A stretch of DNA of 64,000 bases from Psychrobacillus lasiicapitis. Lineage in GTDB: Bacteria > Bacillota > Bacilli > Bacillales_A > Planococcaceae. The position numbers and the translations under genes were made by a program. The DNA is taken from the NCBI RefSeq assembly GCF_006861795.1, contig NZ_VDGH01000002.1, positions 372,001 through 436,000 on the forward strand, given 5' to 3'. The notes below the pieces were generated by a model. It saw nothing but the letters and a program-made list of their open reading frames with translations, did no database searches and was not told the origin of the DNA. This document shows, piece after piece, positions 28,083 through 36,895 of this stretch (position 1 is its first letter; each line of letters opens with the position of its first letter).

Positions 28083-29279
28083 GTGAATCTCGCAACAATT
28101 GTCCATATGGGAAATAATATAGCATTACCAGCAAAGGGGCAGCAGTTATCTCCTAAAAGTAATCAAATTTTTGGCAATGTTTTTGGACAAATACTATCCA
28201 ATCAACAACTGCAACCAACCGTTGATACGATGCGTAAAATGCCTGAACAGGATGTAACCCAAGACGTATTATCCATTCTTAATACAGTGTCGCTAGAAGA
28301 ACTAGAAACGTTAATCGGATCGAAAGAATTAGCAGTAAGTCCGAAACAATTAAAAGAGTTACTTTCTAAGCTACTAGGAGAAGAAATGGATCCGGTAGAA
28401 GAAATGACAGAAGCCAACGTATGGGACATTCTAGCAGGCGTACAACAACAGCCAAGTAAGCTGACAGATGCGATTACCTTATCACTTAATGGGCAAGGAC
28501 CGGTATCACCGGCTGAAGCAAAGCAAGCTGTACAATTACTAAAAATAGCACAGCTAATTGGCAATAAATCGGATCTTAATTTAAAACAAGAATCCACACT
28601 ATTTGACCTAAAACAATTGCTCGAAAAAGTCAAAGAAGGTAACACACAAGTTAACGTTAATGGAAGCCAGAAAAACGATATGATGCTAGGGTTAAAGCAA
28701 GTTACCCAACAAGTGATCGTCCGACAAGTTTCAACTCAGGCTCCAAATGAAGCGATTGTTGTAACGAAAGAAGAAATGACCAATATACAATCGCAATCTT
28801 CTGCCATTGTACAAACAAAAGTAGAAACAGTATCGATCACATTACCGACTGAAAAACCTGCACAATCAGAAGAATTTTTAAAAGAGCTACAAAAGGTCAT
28901 GAATCGTGTACAGTTTGGACAAACAGGCGGAGCGAATAGGTTAGTTATTAAAGTGTATCCGGAGCAGCTTGGTACAATTCGTATCGAATTAGTCCAAAAA
29001 GATGGAATATTAACGGCGAAAATGTTGGCATCTACCGCACTTGGAAAAGAGCTGTTAGATTCAAACTCCAGTCATTTAAAGCAAAGCTTAGTTAACCAAA
29101 ACATACAAATCGATAAGCTAGAAATAACACAAGCTCTACAAGATCCAAATAGACAAGAAAGAAACCAATCTTTCCAGGAGTCATTTAGACAACAGCAACA
29201 ACAGCAGCAGGAACAATCTAATGAACAACCGGAAGACCAATCTTCATTTGAAGAGTTTTTAAAGGAAATGGAGGTATAG
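28083..29279 (+). CDS. fliK: FliK, flagellar hook-length control protein
   Basis: This secreted molecular ruler ends hook growth by switching FlhB specificity. It has 398 residues and a Gln-rich, poorly conserved N-terminal two-thirds. The conserved C-terminal domain is at about 285-365 (LVIKVYPEQLGTIRIELVQKDG...IDKLEITQ), followed by a poly-Gln/acidic tail. It starts with GTG at 28083 after a near-perfect AAAGGAGGTGAG. A separate FliK-like domain occurs in YlqG of this window. Confidence 0.93.
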   Translation: MNLATIVHMGNNIALPAKGQQLSPKSNQIFGNVFGQILSNQQLQPTVDTMRKMPEQDVTQDVLSILNTVSLEELETLIGSKELAVSPKQLKELLSKLLGEEMDPVEEMTEANVWDILAGVQQQPSKLTDAITLSLNGQGPVSPAEAKQAVQLLKIAQLIGNKSDLNLKQESTLFDLKQLLEKVKEGNTQVNVNGSQKNDMMLGLKQVTQQVIVRQVSTQAPNEAIVVTKEEMTNIQSQSSAIVQTKVETVSITLPTEKPAQSEEFLKELQKVMNRVQFGQTGGANRLVIKVYPEQLGTIRIELVQKDGILTAKMLASTALGKELLDSNSSHLKQSLVNQNIQIDKLEITQALQDPNRQERNQSFQESFRQQQQQQQEQSNEQPEDQSSFEEFLKEMEV

Positions 29280-29282
29280 CAA

Positions 29283-29924
29283 GTGGCTGACATGAACCCA
29301 ATTACAAGTAATATGTACTTGGCAAATCAAAAAAAGGTAGAAAAGCAAACGGGGAACAGTGCACTTGGAAAAGATGCGTTTTTAAAAATATTGATGGCGC
29401 AGTTACAAAACCAAGATCCAACAAACCCGATGAAAGACACCGAGTTCATCGCTCAAATGGCTCAATTCTCATCTTTAGAGCAAATGTCCAACTTAACAAA
29501 AGCGTTTGAGGATTTTGCACAAGTACAAGAACAAAGCCAGATGATTGAGTATAGTAGCTTCGTAGGAAAAGAAGTGAAATGGCATGAGTTAACAGATAAG
29601 CTAGATGAAGCGGGCAAGCCTATTGCAAATGAAGGTACCGGACAAATAAAAGCGATTAAATTTGTTAATGGGAATGTAGAATTTACACTCGCAGACGGTA
29701 AAGTGATTTCACCAGGAAATATTTCTGAAATTATAGCAAACGGAGCAGGTGCAAATAGCTTAGTAGATGCAAGTATGATGATAGGTAAAACAGTAGGCTA
29801 TATGAACGGTGAAACAGCAGGAACCGGACAGGTTGTTTCTGTAACCAAAAAAGACGGTTCAATCGTTTATAACTTAAGTGATAACACGACAATTACATCT
29901 GATCAAATAAATTCGATTAGTTAA
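29283..29924 (+). CDS. flgD: FlgD, flagellar hook cap protein
   Basis: This scaffold caps the growing hook. It has 213 residues. The diagnostic N-terminal motif LGKDAFLKILMAQLQNQDPT with FIAQMAQFSSLEQM is at about 25-65, followed by a beta-rich FLN/tudor-like domain. The GTG at 29283, after GGAGG, gives the start MADMNPITSN. It lies 3 bases after fliK and is co-transcribed. Confidence 0.97.
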   Translation: MADMNPITSNMYLANQKKVEKQTGNSALGKDAFLKILMAQLQNQDPTNPMKDTEFIAQMAQFSSLEQMSNLTKAFEDFAQVQEQSQMIEYSSFVGKEVKWHELTDKLDEAGKPIANEGTGQIKAIKFVNGNVEFTLADGKVISPGNISEIIANGAGANSLVDASMMIGKTVGYMNGETAGTGQVVSVTKKDGSIVYNLSDNTTITSDQINSIS

Positions 29925-29942
29925 ATAGAACGGGGACTTGCA

Positions 29943-30323
29943 ATGGACAACATGAAGATGAATCGAGTTCCGCTGCAACCAACAATCCGTCAAGCCTATA
30001 CATCCAAACAAGTCACAACGCCAAAACAATCGTTCTTACAGCATTTACATGAGGCTACCGTAAAAACAGAGCTGAAAGTTAGCAAACATGCTAATCAACG
30101 ATTGATTGATAGAAATATTCACATCTCAGAAGCACAATGGCAAATGATAAATGACAAAGTAGCAGAAGCACGTTCAAAAGGTGTAAAAGACTCTCTAGTC
30201 TTGACGGATCAAGCAGCTTTAATCGTCAGTGCAAAAAATGCAACAGTGATTACTGCTATGGATCGCACGGAAGCAAACAATCAATTATTTACAAATATCG
30301 ACGGCACCATCGTGCTTAACTAA
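29943..30323 (+). CDS. Flagellar operon protein of the TIGR02530 type
   Basis: This 126-residue protein sits between the hook cap and hook genes, where a small conserved protein of unknown function occurs in many Firmicute flagellar operons. The C-terminal two-thirds is the conserved part (SKHANQRLIDRNIHI, VLTDQAALIVSAKNATVITAM). It has no membrane helix or signal peptide. The start may be the ATG at 29943 or nearby ATGs; the ribosome site (GGGGAC) is weak. Function is not known; a link to hook assembly is inferred from context. Confidence 0.8.
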   Translation: MDNMKMNRVPLQPTIRQAYTSKQVTTPKQSFLQHLHEATVKTELKVSKHANQRLIDRNIHISEAQWQMINDKVAEARSKGVKDSLVLTDQAALIVSAKNATVITAMDRTEANNQLFTNIDGTIVLN

Positions 30324-30326
30324 TAA

Positions 30327-30381
30327 ATAGCAGGACCTTGAAAAGGATGCTATGTGCAGCGGACTGATAGAAGCTAGCACA
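30327..30381 (+). promoter_or_regulatory. Two adjacent hairpins in the flgE leader
   Basis: ATAGCA/TGCTAT (30327-30353) with an inner CCTT/AAGG is followed directly by TGTGCAGC/GCTaGCACA (30353-30381, one bulged base). Both precede the flgE ribosome site GGAAGGGAG. There is no T-run, so termination is unlikely. A role in mRNA stability or processing is inferred. Confidence 0.5.
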
Positions 30382-30404
30382 CAAATGGAAGGGAGAAAAA
30401 TTAA

Positions 30405-31199
30405 ATGATTCGCTCAATGTACTCAGGAATTTCAGGCTTAAAAAACTTTCAAACAAAACTAGACGTGATTGGTAACAATATTGCCAATGTTAATACTTAT
30501 GGATTTAAAAAGGGGCGTACAGTTTTTAAAGATTTGATCTCGCAAACTACTGCTGGAGCAACAGCTGCGACAGCTACACGTGGTGGAGTTAATGCTAAAC
30601 AAGTCGGGTTAGGATCTCAATTGGCAAGCATTGATACAATTCACTCTGGTGGTTCTTTACAGACTACTGGTAATACATTGGATTTAGGTATTTCGGGAGA
30701 AGGTTATTTTCAGGTAAGCGAAAATGGTTCTACTGATATTTCTTATACTAGAGCCGGTAACTTCTATCTAGACAGCAACGGTGATTTAGTAAATGGAGAT
30801 GGTATGTATTTGGTAGGTGATACTACACCTTTAAATATTCCAGTAGACTCACAAAGTATGTCAATTGGACAAGATGGTACAGTTACTTATGTTGATAATG
30901 CGGGAGCTCTACAAACTGCGGGTGTAATTCAAATGGCAAAATTCCCAAATAGCGGCGGATTAACAAAAGCAGGTTCAAACTATTTTAAAGAATCTCCAGC
31001 TTCCGGTGCTCCATTAGCAGGAAATCCTTTAGAGGAAGGTCGTGGATCTATCAACTCAGGTTTCCTAGAAATGTCCAACGTTGACTTATCCGAAGAATTT
31101 ACAGACATGATCGTAGCACAACGTGGTTTCCAAGCGAACACTCGTATTATTACAACTTCTGATTCCATATTAGAAGAGCTTATCAACTTAAAACGTTAA
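30405..31199 (+). CDS. flgE: FlgE, flagellar hook protein (264-residue Bacillus type)
   Basis: This is the hook subunit, often annotated FlgG because it is short. The N-terminal rod/hook signature KLDVIGNNIANVNTYGFKKGR is at about 18-38, a hook domain follows, and the C-terminal AQRGFQANTRIITTSDSILEELINLKR helix pairs with it. Its 264 residues equal the B. subtilis FlgE length, and it lies in the same slot after flgD. AAGGGAG precedes the ATG. It should be the most abundant product in this part of the operon. Confidence 0.93.
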   Translation: MIRSMYSGISGLKNFQTKLDVIGNNIANVNTYGFKKGRTVFKDLISQTTAGATAATATRGGVNAKQVGLGSQLASIDTIHSGGSLQTTGNTLDLGISGEGYFQVSENGSTDISYTRAGNFYLDSNGDLVNGDGMYLVGDTTPLNIPVDSQSMSIGQDGTVTYVDNAGALQTAGVIQMAKFPNSGGLTKAGSNYFKESPASGAPLAGNPLEEGRGSINSGFLEMSNVDLSEEFTDMIVAQRGFQANTRIITTSDSILEELINLKR

Positions 31200-31221
31200 T
31201 CTATTAAACTAGTAAATTTGT

Positions 31222-31268
31222 AAGGGAGGGGTGGGCCGTTCCTTGAATGGCCCGGCCCTTTATATATG
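31222..31268 (+). promoter_or_regulatory. Hairpin-bridged ribosome-binding site of swrD
   Basis: The only Shine-Dalgarno for swrD, AAGGGAGGGG (31222-31231), lies 34 bases before the ATG at 31266, too far for direct use. The hairpin GGGCCG/CGGCCC (31233-31258, inner CC/GG) fills the gap. When it is folded, the effective spacing becomes 8 bases. An alternative AAGGG/CCCTT pairing would hide the Shine-Dalgarno. Confidence 0.6.
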
Positions 31269-31487
31269 ATTAACTTAACACGATTAAATGGCAAAGAGTT
31301 TTCGTTGAATGCTCTATACATAGAGACGGTGGAAGCTTTTCCGGATACAACGATTACACTTACAAATGGTCATAAATATGTTGCGTTGGAGTCCAGAGAA
31401 GAAGTACACGCTCAAATTTATCAGTTTTACAAGGATATACATATATTAGCGAACCCCCATATAAGAGGTGAAGATCATGAAGAGTAA
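31266..31487 (+). CDS. swrD: SwrD (FlbD family), flagellar motor power protein
   Basis: This 73-residue FlbD-family protein has the typical start MINLTRLNGKEFSLNALYIE. In B. subtilis SwrD raises flagellar torque and is required for swarming. It has no membrane segment. The start codon is fixed by family alignment, yet no ribosome site stands at normal distance; see the hairpin-bridged site upstream. It overlaps fliL by 11 bases. Confidence 0.93.
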   Translation: MINLTRLNGKEFSLNALYIETVEAFPDTTITLTNGHKYVALESREEVHAQIYQFYKDIHILANPHIRGEDHEE

Positions 31488-31908
31488 AAATAGACTGCTA
31501 ACGATTATGCTTATTATTTTAGTTTCTATCACTTTAGTAGGTGTCATTGCAGTGCTCATTATTTTTCAACTAAATAAAGGTGAAGAAGAAACAGGGCCGA
31601 CTATCGATGAAATAGTAGAATCCTCGGTCGATATACCGGAAATCACGACGAACCTTGCGGCGAATAAATTCATTCGTATTTCGTTAAAAGTGCAAACGGA
31701 TAATCCAAAAGCAGCAGAAGAACTAATGAAAAGAGATTTCCAAGTGAAAAATATTGTTATTACAGAGCTTTCTGAAATGACACCAGAAGATTTAGAAGGA
31801 AAGCAAGGAAAAGCAAATTTTCAATCATCCTTAAAAACGAAAATTAATGAGTTAATGGATGAAGGAGAAGTGCAGCAAGTTTATATTACTTCTTATATAA
31901 TTCAGTAA
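31477..31908 (+). CDS. fliL: FliL, flagellar basal body-associated protein
   Basis: This 143-residue single-pass membrane protein surrounds and supports the stator. The membrane helix is at about 6-28 (LTIMLIILVSITLVGVIAVLIIF), then an acidic linker and the SPFH-like outer domain (FIRISLKVQTDNPKAAEEL). The ATG at 31477 after AAGAGGTGAAG is preferred over the GTG at 31468. It overlaps the end of swrD. Confidence 0.95.
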   Translation: MKSKNRLLTIMLIILVSITLVGVIAVLIIFQLNKGEEETGPTIDEIVESSVDIPEITTNLAANKFIRISLKVQTDNPKAAEELMKRDFQVKNIVITELSEMTPEDLEGKQGKANFQSSLKTKINELMDEGEVQQVYITSYIIQ

Positions 31909-31939
31909 TGTACTATTTTTTTGAATGGAGGTGGGCAGA

Positions 31940-32938
31940 TTGGCAGGAGATATATTATCTCAATCGGAAATAGATGCGTTGTTAAGTGCTCTTTCAACAG
32001 GCGAAATGACAGCAGATGAGATGAAAAGTGAGCAGGAAGCTAAAAAAGTCAGAGTATATGACTTTAAGCGAGCACTTCGTTTCTCAAAAGATCAAATTCG
32101 TAGTTTAACGCGAATTCATGAAAATTTTGCTCGTTTATTAACAACATTTTTTTCTGCCCAATTAAGATCGTACGTCCAAATTTCTGTCGTATCTGTGGAT
32201 CAGATTCCGTTCGAAGAATTTATTCGTTCGGTGCCACATATGACGTTGATCAATGTGTTTGAAGTTCCCCCATTAGAAGGAAATATTTTAATGGAGATTA
32301 ATCCGAATATCGCTTACACGATGTTGGATCTTTTAATGGGTGGTCGAGGTGAAACACATACAAAGACATATAACTTAACAGAGATTGAAACGAAAATAAT
32401 GACGAATCTATTTGAACGTTCGTTTGATAATCTAAGAGAGGCTTGGACCAATATTGCAGATATTGACCCAATTCTTACAGAGCTCGAAGTCAACCCACAA
32501 TTTTTACAGATGATTTCGCCAAACGAAACAGTAGTTGTTATATCCTTTAATACGATTATTGGAGAAACAAGTGGAATGATTAATATTTGTATACCGCATG
32601 TTGTTTTAGAACCAATCGTACCTAACTTATCGGTGCGTTATTGGATGCAAACAAACAAAAAAGAAGTATCTCCTGAGCAGTTAAAAGTACTTGAAAAACG
32701 TGTTAAATCAGCAGAAATACCAATAGTAGCAGAAATAGGATCTACTAATATTTCTATTGAAGACTTGTTGTACTTACAATTAGGAGATGTTATTCAGTTA
32801 AATGCAAAAATAGATGATCCTTTAACCGTTAAAGTTGGGGATATGCCAAAGTTTAAAGCGCAACCGGGTAAACTTAAAAATCGGATGGCTGTACAAGTCA
32901 TGGAAACATTGAAAGGAGGAGAGGAAGATGATGAGTGA
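31940..32938 (+). CDS. fliM: FliM, flagellar motor switch protein
   Basis: This switch-complex protein binds phospho-CheY. It has 332 residues from the TTG at 31940, which gives AGDILSQSEIDALLSAL, the CheY-binding N-terminal peptide. An ATG at 31925 in frame would overlap its own ribosome site TGGAGGTGGG. The middle CheC-like domain (VYDFKRALRFSKDQIRSL onward) and C-terminal SpoA/FliN-like domain (about 245-325) are seen. It overlaps fliY by 11 bases. Confidence 0.96.
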   Translation: MAGDILSQSEIDALLSALSTGEMTADEMKSEQEAKKVRVYDFKRALRFSKDQIRSLTRIHENFARLLTTFFSAQLRSYVQISVVSVDQIPFEEFIRSVPHMTLINVFEVPPLEGNILMEINPNIAYTMLDLLMGGRGETHTKTYNLTEIETKIMTNLFERSFDNLREAWTNIADIDPILTELEVNPQFLQMISPNETVVVISFNTIIGETSGMINICIPHVVLEPIVPNLSVRYWMQTNKKEVSPEQLKVLEKRVKSAEIPIVAEIGSTNISIEDLLYLQLGDVIQLNAKIDDPLTVKVGDMPKFKAQPGKLKNRMAVQVMETLKGGEEDDE

Positions 32939-34100
32939 TGATATGCTCTCCCAAGAAGAAATTGAGGCCCTCCTAAGAGGAACAACATTGGAAGAGGAGA
33001 AAAACAGTAAACAAGCTACTCATGATGTTCAAATAGGAGATTATTTGGATGATTTTGCCCAAGACACTTTAGGAGAAATCGGAAATATTTCTTTTGGTAG
33101 TTCGGCTACTGCATTGTCTGCTCTTTTAGGGCAAAAAGTAGAAATAACGACACCAAATATTAGCATGATTAATCGCTCGAAACTTAAAGAGGAATTTCCA
33201 CAACCATACGTAGCAGTTCAGGTTCATTATACAGCTGGACTCACCGGGATGAATCTTCTTGTCATTAAACAATCAGATGCTACTATCATTGCAGATTTAA
33301 TGCTTGGTGGAGATGGGATTGATCCAAAGCCAGAGCTTAGTGAAATTCAGTTAAGTGCAGTGCAAGAAGCGATGAATCAAATGATGGGCTCAGCTGCGAC
33401 ATCTATGTCGACTGTGTTCAATAAAAAAGTGGATATTTCACCACCTTCTATTGATTTGATGAATTTATTGGCCGATGAAGGAACGGATGCCATTCCAAAC
33501 GATGAAATGTTGATAAAAGTATCGTTCCGCTTAAAAATTGGCGAATTAATCGACTCGAATATTATGCAGTTACTTCCGCTTGAATTCGGATTGAACATCG
33601 TACAATCGTTAATGGGAGAAGAAGAGGAACAAGAAGCCGCTGCAACGATCATGGAAGAAAGAGTAGAAACTACTCCAACACAAACACAAAATCCGGTGGC
33701 ACAAACAGGGCAAGCGCGCCAGCAAGTACAAGAGCAACCGCCAATGCAATTTACTCAACCGCGTCATGTACAGCCACAGGTAGAAGTGCAGCAAGCACAA
33801 TTTGCTAGTTTTGAGACACCAAGTCTATCACAAAATGAATCGAGAAATTTAAATTTACTACTTGATATACCTCTACAAGTAACAGTAGAATTAGGTCGTA
33901 CTAAAAGAACAGTGAAGGACATTCTGGAACTAACAAGTGGCTCTATTATTGAACTAGACAAATTGGCTGGAGAACCAGTTGATATTTTAGTAAATAATAG
34001 ACATATTGCTAAAGGGGAAGTCGTAGTAATCGATGAAAACTTCGGTGTTCGAATTACGGATATTCTAAGCCAAGCAGATCGTATTAACAATTTACAATAA
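32928..34100 (+). CDS. fliY: FliY, switch protein and CheY-P phosphatase
   Basis: This Gram-positive fusion of a CheC-like phosphatase and FliN has 390 residues. Seen: an N-terminal CheY-binding peptide (MLSQEEIEALL), two phosphatase sites with the E-x2-N pattern (LGEIGNISFGSSATAL; VQEAMNQMMGSAAT), a Gln/Pro-rich linker (about 235-300) and a C-terminal SpoA domain. AAAGGAGGAG precedes tandem ATGs at 32928 and 32931. It dephosphorylates CheY at the motor. Confidence 0.97.
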   Translation: MMSDDMLSQEEIEALLRGTTLEEEKNSKQATHDVQIGDYLDDFAQDTLGEIGNISFGSSATALSALLGQKVEITTPNISMINRSKLKEEFPQPYVAVQVHYTAGLTGMNLLVIKQSDATIIADLMLGGDGIDPKPELSEIQLSAVQEAMNQMMGSAATSMSTVFNKKVDISPPSIDLMNLLADEGTDAIPNDEMLIKVSFRLKIGELIDSNIMQLLPLEFGLNIVQSLMGEEEEQEAAATIMEERVETTPTQTQNPVAQTGQARQQVQEQPPMQFTQPRHVQPQVEVQQAQFASFETPSLSQNESRNLNLLLDIPLQVTVELGRTKRTVKDILELTSGSIIELDKLAGEPVDILVNNRHIAKGEVVVIDENFGVRITDILSQADRINNLQ

Positions 34101-34119
34101 GTAATGGGGGAGACATACT

Positions 34120-34482
34120 ATGTCCAAAAGAATTTTAGTAGTAGACGATGCTGCATTTATGCGCATGATGATCAAAGATATTTTGTCTAAAAACGGGTTT
34201 GAAGTAGTTGGAGAAGCTGGAGACGGGGTACAAGCAATTGAGAAATATGCTGAACTTAAACCAGATTTGGTAACGATGGATATTACAATGCCTGAAATGG
34301 ATGGAATTGCTGCATTAAAAGAAATTAAAGCAAAAGATCCAAATGCAGTTATTATTATGTGTTCCGCTATGGGACAACAAGCAATGGTTATTGATGCTAT
34401 TCAAGCTGGTGCAAAAGATTTTATCGTAAAACCTTTCCAAGCAGACAGAGTAATTGAAGCAATTTCCAAAGCAATCGGGTAA
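34120..34482 (+). CDS. cheY: CheY, chemotaxis response regulator
   Basis: This 120-residue single receiver domain has acidic pocket Asp9/Asp10, phospho-acceptor Asp54 in TMDITMPEMDG, the Thr/Ser switch site (MCSAMG) and Lys in FIVKPFQ. When phosphorylated by CheA it binds FliM/FliY. In Bacillus this promotes smooth swimming (counter-clockwise rotation). GGGGGAG precedes the ATG. Confidence 0.98.
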   Translation: MSKRILVVDDAAFMRMMIKDILSKNGFEVVGEAGDGVQAIEKYAELKPDLVTMDITMPEMDGIAALKEIKAKDPNAVIIMCSAMGQQAMVIDAIQAGAKDFIVKPFQADRVIEAISKAIG

Positions 34483-34486
34483 TACA

Positions 34487-35173
34487 ATGATGAGGAAATT
34501 CACCCTCGTATTTTGTATCATCTCCACCCTATTTTTACTATTCGATCAAGGTGCGCATGCAGCAGTGAATCCGAATGAAAGCATAGAGGAGTTTTATAAC
34601 AACAAATCCAAGACAGAGAGCAAAGAGGAAAAGCCTGCTTCAAACGAAGACCAAGAAGTAAATGAAGAAGCTTCAACGAATCCAGTGTCTGTTACTGTCT
34701 GGGATTATGTAAAAATGATTTTCGCTTTATTATTCGTCGTGTTATTGCTGTTTGGCCTATTAAAGTTTGTAAATAGTAGAAATAAAACCTTTCAACATAA
34801 TCAGCTTATACAAAATCTAGGTGGGGTTGGCGTCAGTCAAGGTAAGTCTGTTCAGTTATTACAAGTTGGCAATTCTCTATTTTTAGTTGGTATTGGAGAA
34901 GATATTACTTTATTAAAAGAAATAGAGGATCCAGAAGAAATAGAGAAGCTAACGAAAATATACGAAGAAAAACAAGATATCGGGAAAACAGTTCCATACA
35001 TATCCGAGCTAGTTCATCGTATGAAAGAAAATGTATCTTCTAAGTCAAAAAATAATGAGCAAAAAAATCCATCATTTAACGAAACGTTTCAAAAAAAGTT
35101 GCGAGAAATAAAAAAAGACCGTAGTGATGTATTAAAGGATTGGAAGGCAAAGGAGAGCGAAAAAAATGAATGA
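34487..35173 (+). CDS. fliO: FliO (FliZ), flagellar export gate assembly protein
   Basis: This 228-residue membrane protein helps assemble FliP. It has an N-terminal signal-like segment (about 1-22, ending AHA), an acidic/Lys linker, a membrane helix at about 74-97 (MIFALLFVVLLLFGLLKFV) and a cytoplasmic FliO domain (LGGVGVSQGKSVQLLQVGNSLFLVGI). It starts 4 bases after cheY with only a weak ribosome site; tandem ATGs at 34487 and 34490 are possible. Such divergence is usual for this family. Confidence 0.9.
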   Translation: MMRKFTLVFCIISTLFLLFDQGAHAAVNPNESIEEFYNNKSKTESKEEKPASNEDQEVNEEASTNPVSVTVWDYVKMIFALLFVVLLLFGLLKFVNSRNKTFQHNQLIQNLGGVGVSQGKSVQLLQVGNSLFLVGIGEDITLLKEIEDPEEIEKLTKIYEEKQDIGKTVPYISELVHRMKENVSSKSKNNEQKNPSFNETFQKKLREIKKDRSDVLKDWKAKESEKNE

Positions 35174-35831
35174 TTTTGTCCAGTTCTTTTCGGACAGTGA
35201 TCCGTCAAATGTCTCTACTTCAATCAAGTTAATGCTATTGCTGACGGTTTTATCTTTGGCACCAAGCATTTTAATATTAATGACAAGCTTTGCTCGAATC
35301 GTTATTATTCTGTCCTTTGTTCGAACGGCGCTTGCCACCCAGCAAATGCCTCCGAACCAGGTGATTGTTGGTCTGGCGTTATTTTTAACATTTTTCATCA
35401 TGGCGCCCACATTCCAGCAAGTAAATGAAGAGGCTTTAACTCCTCTTTTCAATGAAGAGATAACGTTAGAGCAGGCGTATGAAAATGCAAGTGGTCCATT
35501 TAAAGCGTTTATGAGCAAGCATACGAGGCAAAAAGATTTAGAATTATTTTTACGTTATACAGAGGCAGAACGACCAGAAACGATTGAGGATATCCCGCTA
35601 ACAGTTATGGTTCCTGCATTTGCTCTAAGTGAGATTAAGACAGCCTTTCAAATAGGGTTTATGATATTTATTCCCTTTTTAGTAATTGATATGATTGTTG
35701 CCAGTGTATTAATGTCGATGGGTATGATGATGTTACCACCTGTTATGATCTCATTGCCGTTTAAAATATTATTGTTTGTATTAGTGGATGGTTGGTATTT
35801 AGTCATGAAATCCATTTTACAAAGTTTTTAG
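35166..35831 (+). CDS. fliP: FliP, flagellar type III export gate protein
   Basis: This pentameric core of the export pore has 221 residues. Seen: hydrophobic segments at about 20-45 and 60-85, MTSFARIVIILSFVRTALATQQMPPNQV, and the C-terminal pair of helices with MGMMMLPPVMISLPFKILLFVLVDGW. It overlaps the fliO end, with GGAGAG 6 bases upstream. In Gram-positives FliP often lacks a cleaved signal peptide, as appears to be the case here. Confidence 0.98.
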   Translation: MNDFVQFFSDSDPSNVSTSIKLMLLLTVLSLAPSILILMTSFARIVIILSFVRTALATQQMPPNQVIVGLALFLTFFIMAPTFQQVNEEALTPLFNEEITLEQAYENASGPFKAFMSKHTRQKDLELFLRYTEAERPETIEDIPLTVMVPAFALSEIKTAFQIGFMIFIPFLVIDMIVASVLMSMGMMMLPPVMISLPFKILLFVLVDGWYLVMKSILQSF

Positions 35832-35843
35832 GAGCTGATTGTT

Positions 35844-36113
35844 ATGAATAATGAAATGGTAATTTCAATTGCAGAAAGAGCAATTTGGGTCATTCTTCTG
35901 GCATCAGGTCCTCTTCTTTTGGTCGCTTTAATAACTGGTCTTGCGGTAAGTATTTTTCAGGCAACTACACAAATCCAAGAACAAACTCTTGCTTTTGTTC
36001 CAAAAATTGTAGCTGTTTTAGTTGCCATCGTTTTTTTCGGGCCTTGGATGTTATCGCAGGTGACATCTTATGCTGCTGATATATTTGAAAATTTAATACG
36101 ATACATTGGTTGA
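35844..36113 (+). CDS. fliQ: FliQ, flagellar export gate protein
   Basis: This 89-residue protein has two membrane helices (about 17-40 and 52-75) separated by the conserved ATTQIQEQTLAFVPKI. It packs around the FliP-FliR core. AGGAG precedes the ATG. It overlaps or abuts fliR. Confidence 0.97.
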   Translation: MNNEMVISIAERAIWVILLASGPLLLVALITGLAVSIFQATTQIQEQTLAFVPKIVAVLVAIVFFGPWMLSQVTSYAADIFENLIRYIG

Positions 36114-36117
36114 GAAC

Positions 36118-36894
36118 ATGGAAGAAATTATACCTAGTTTAACTGTATTATTACTAATCATTGCAAGAGTTTCTGCCTTTTTCGTCATTTTGCCTCTTTT
36201 TTCCCATCGTACGATACCTGCATCGCACCGGATTGCTCTTGCGGTTGTCCTATCGTGGATGATGTATTATACGATGGATGTAGAACCATTTGATGTGAAT
36301 GGGGATTATCTTTTATTAATTATAAAAGAAGTAATGGTAGGCTTGTTTATTGGATTACTCGCTTATATCATTATGTCCGCTGTACAAATCGCTGGAGGGT
36401 TTATCGACTTTCAGATGGGGTTTGCTATTGCGAATGTTATTGATCCACAAACTGGTGCGCAAAGTCCTTTAGTCGGTCAATTTTTGAATACCTTAGCACT
36501 TCTTTTGCTGCTTGCTCTAAATGGTCATCATTTATTGTTAGATGGTGTTTTTTATAGCTATCAATTTATCCCGATGGAGCTTATGTGGCCAGCATTTGGA
36601 CAAGAAAATTATGTGGAGTTTATCATGAGAACATTTGCGGGTATTTTTGCGGTAGCCTTTCAAATGTCGATTCCAATTGTTGCAACTCTTTTTTTAGTAG
36701 ATATTGCTTTAGGTATCACGGCAAGAACCGTTCCTCAGTTAAATATTTTTGTAATAGGGTTTCCTATTAAAATAGGAGTTAGTTTCTTAGTACTGCTCGT
36801 TATGATGGGTGTTTTAATGGCAGTTGTTCAGAAAATGTTTGAAATTATGGTCGTCAGTATGCGCGATTTAATGATTATTTTAGGAGGTGGCTAA
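36118..36894 (+). CDS. fliR: FliR, flagellar export gate protein
   Basis: This 258-residue polytopic membrane protein carries about six hydrophobic helices, with conserved VGLFIGLLAYIIMSAVQIAGGFIDFQMGFA split over helices 3-4 and ARTVPQLNIFVIGFPIKI late. The start is uncertain: the ATG at 36118 follows fliQ by 4 bases but has no good ribosome site, and the TTG at 36106 would overlap fliQ. Coupling to fliQ translation is likely. Confidence 0.93.
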   Translation: MEEIIPSLTVLLLIIARVSAFFVILPLFSHRTIPASHRIALAVVLSWMMYYTMDVEPFDVNGDYLLLIIKEVMVGLFIGLLAYIIMSAVQIAGGFIDFQMGFAIANVIDPQTGAQSPLVGQFLNTLALLLLLALNGHHLLLDGVFYSYQFIPMELMWPAFGQENYVEFIMRTFAGIFAVAFQMSIPIVATLFLVDIALGITARTVPQLNIFVIGFPIKIGVSFLVLLVMMGVLMAVVQKMFEIMVVSMRDLMIILGGG

Positions 36895-36895
36895 T

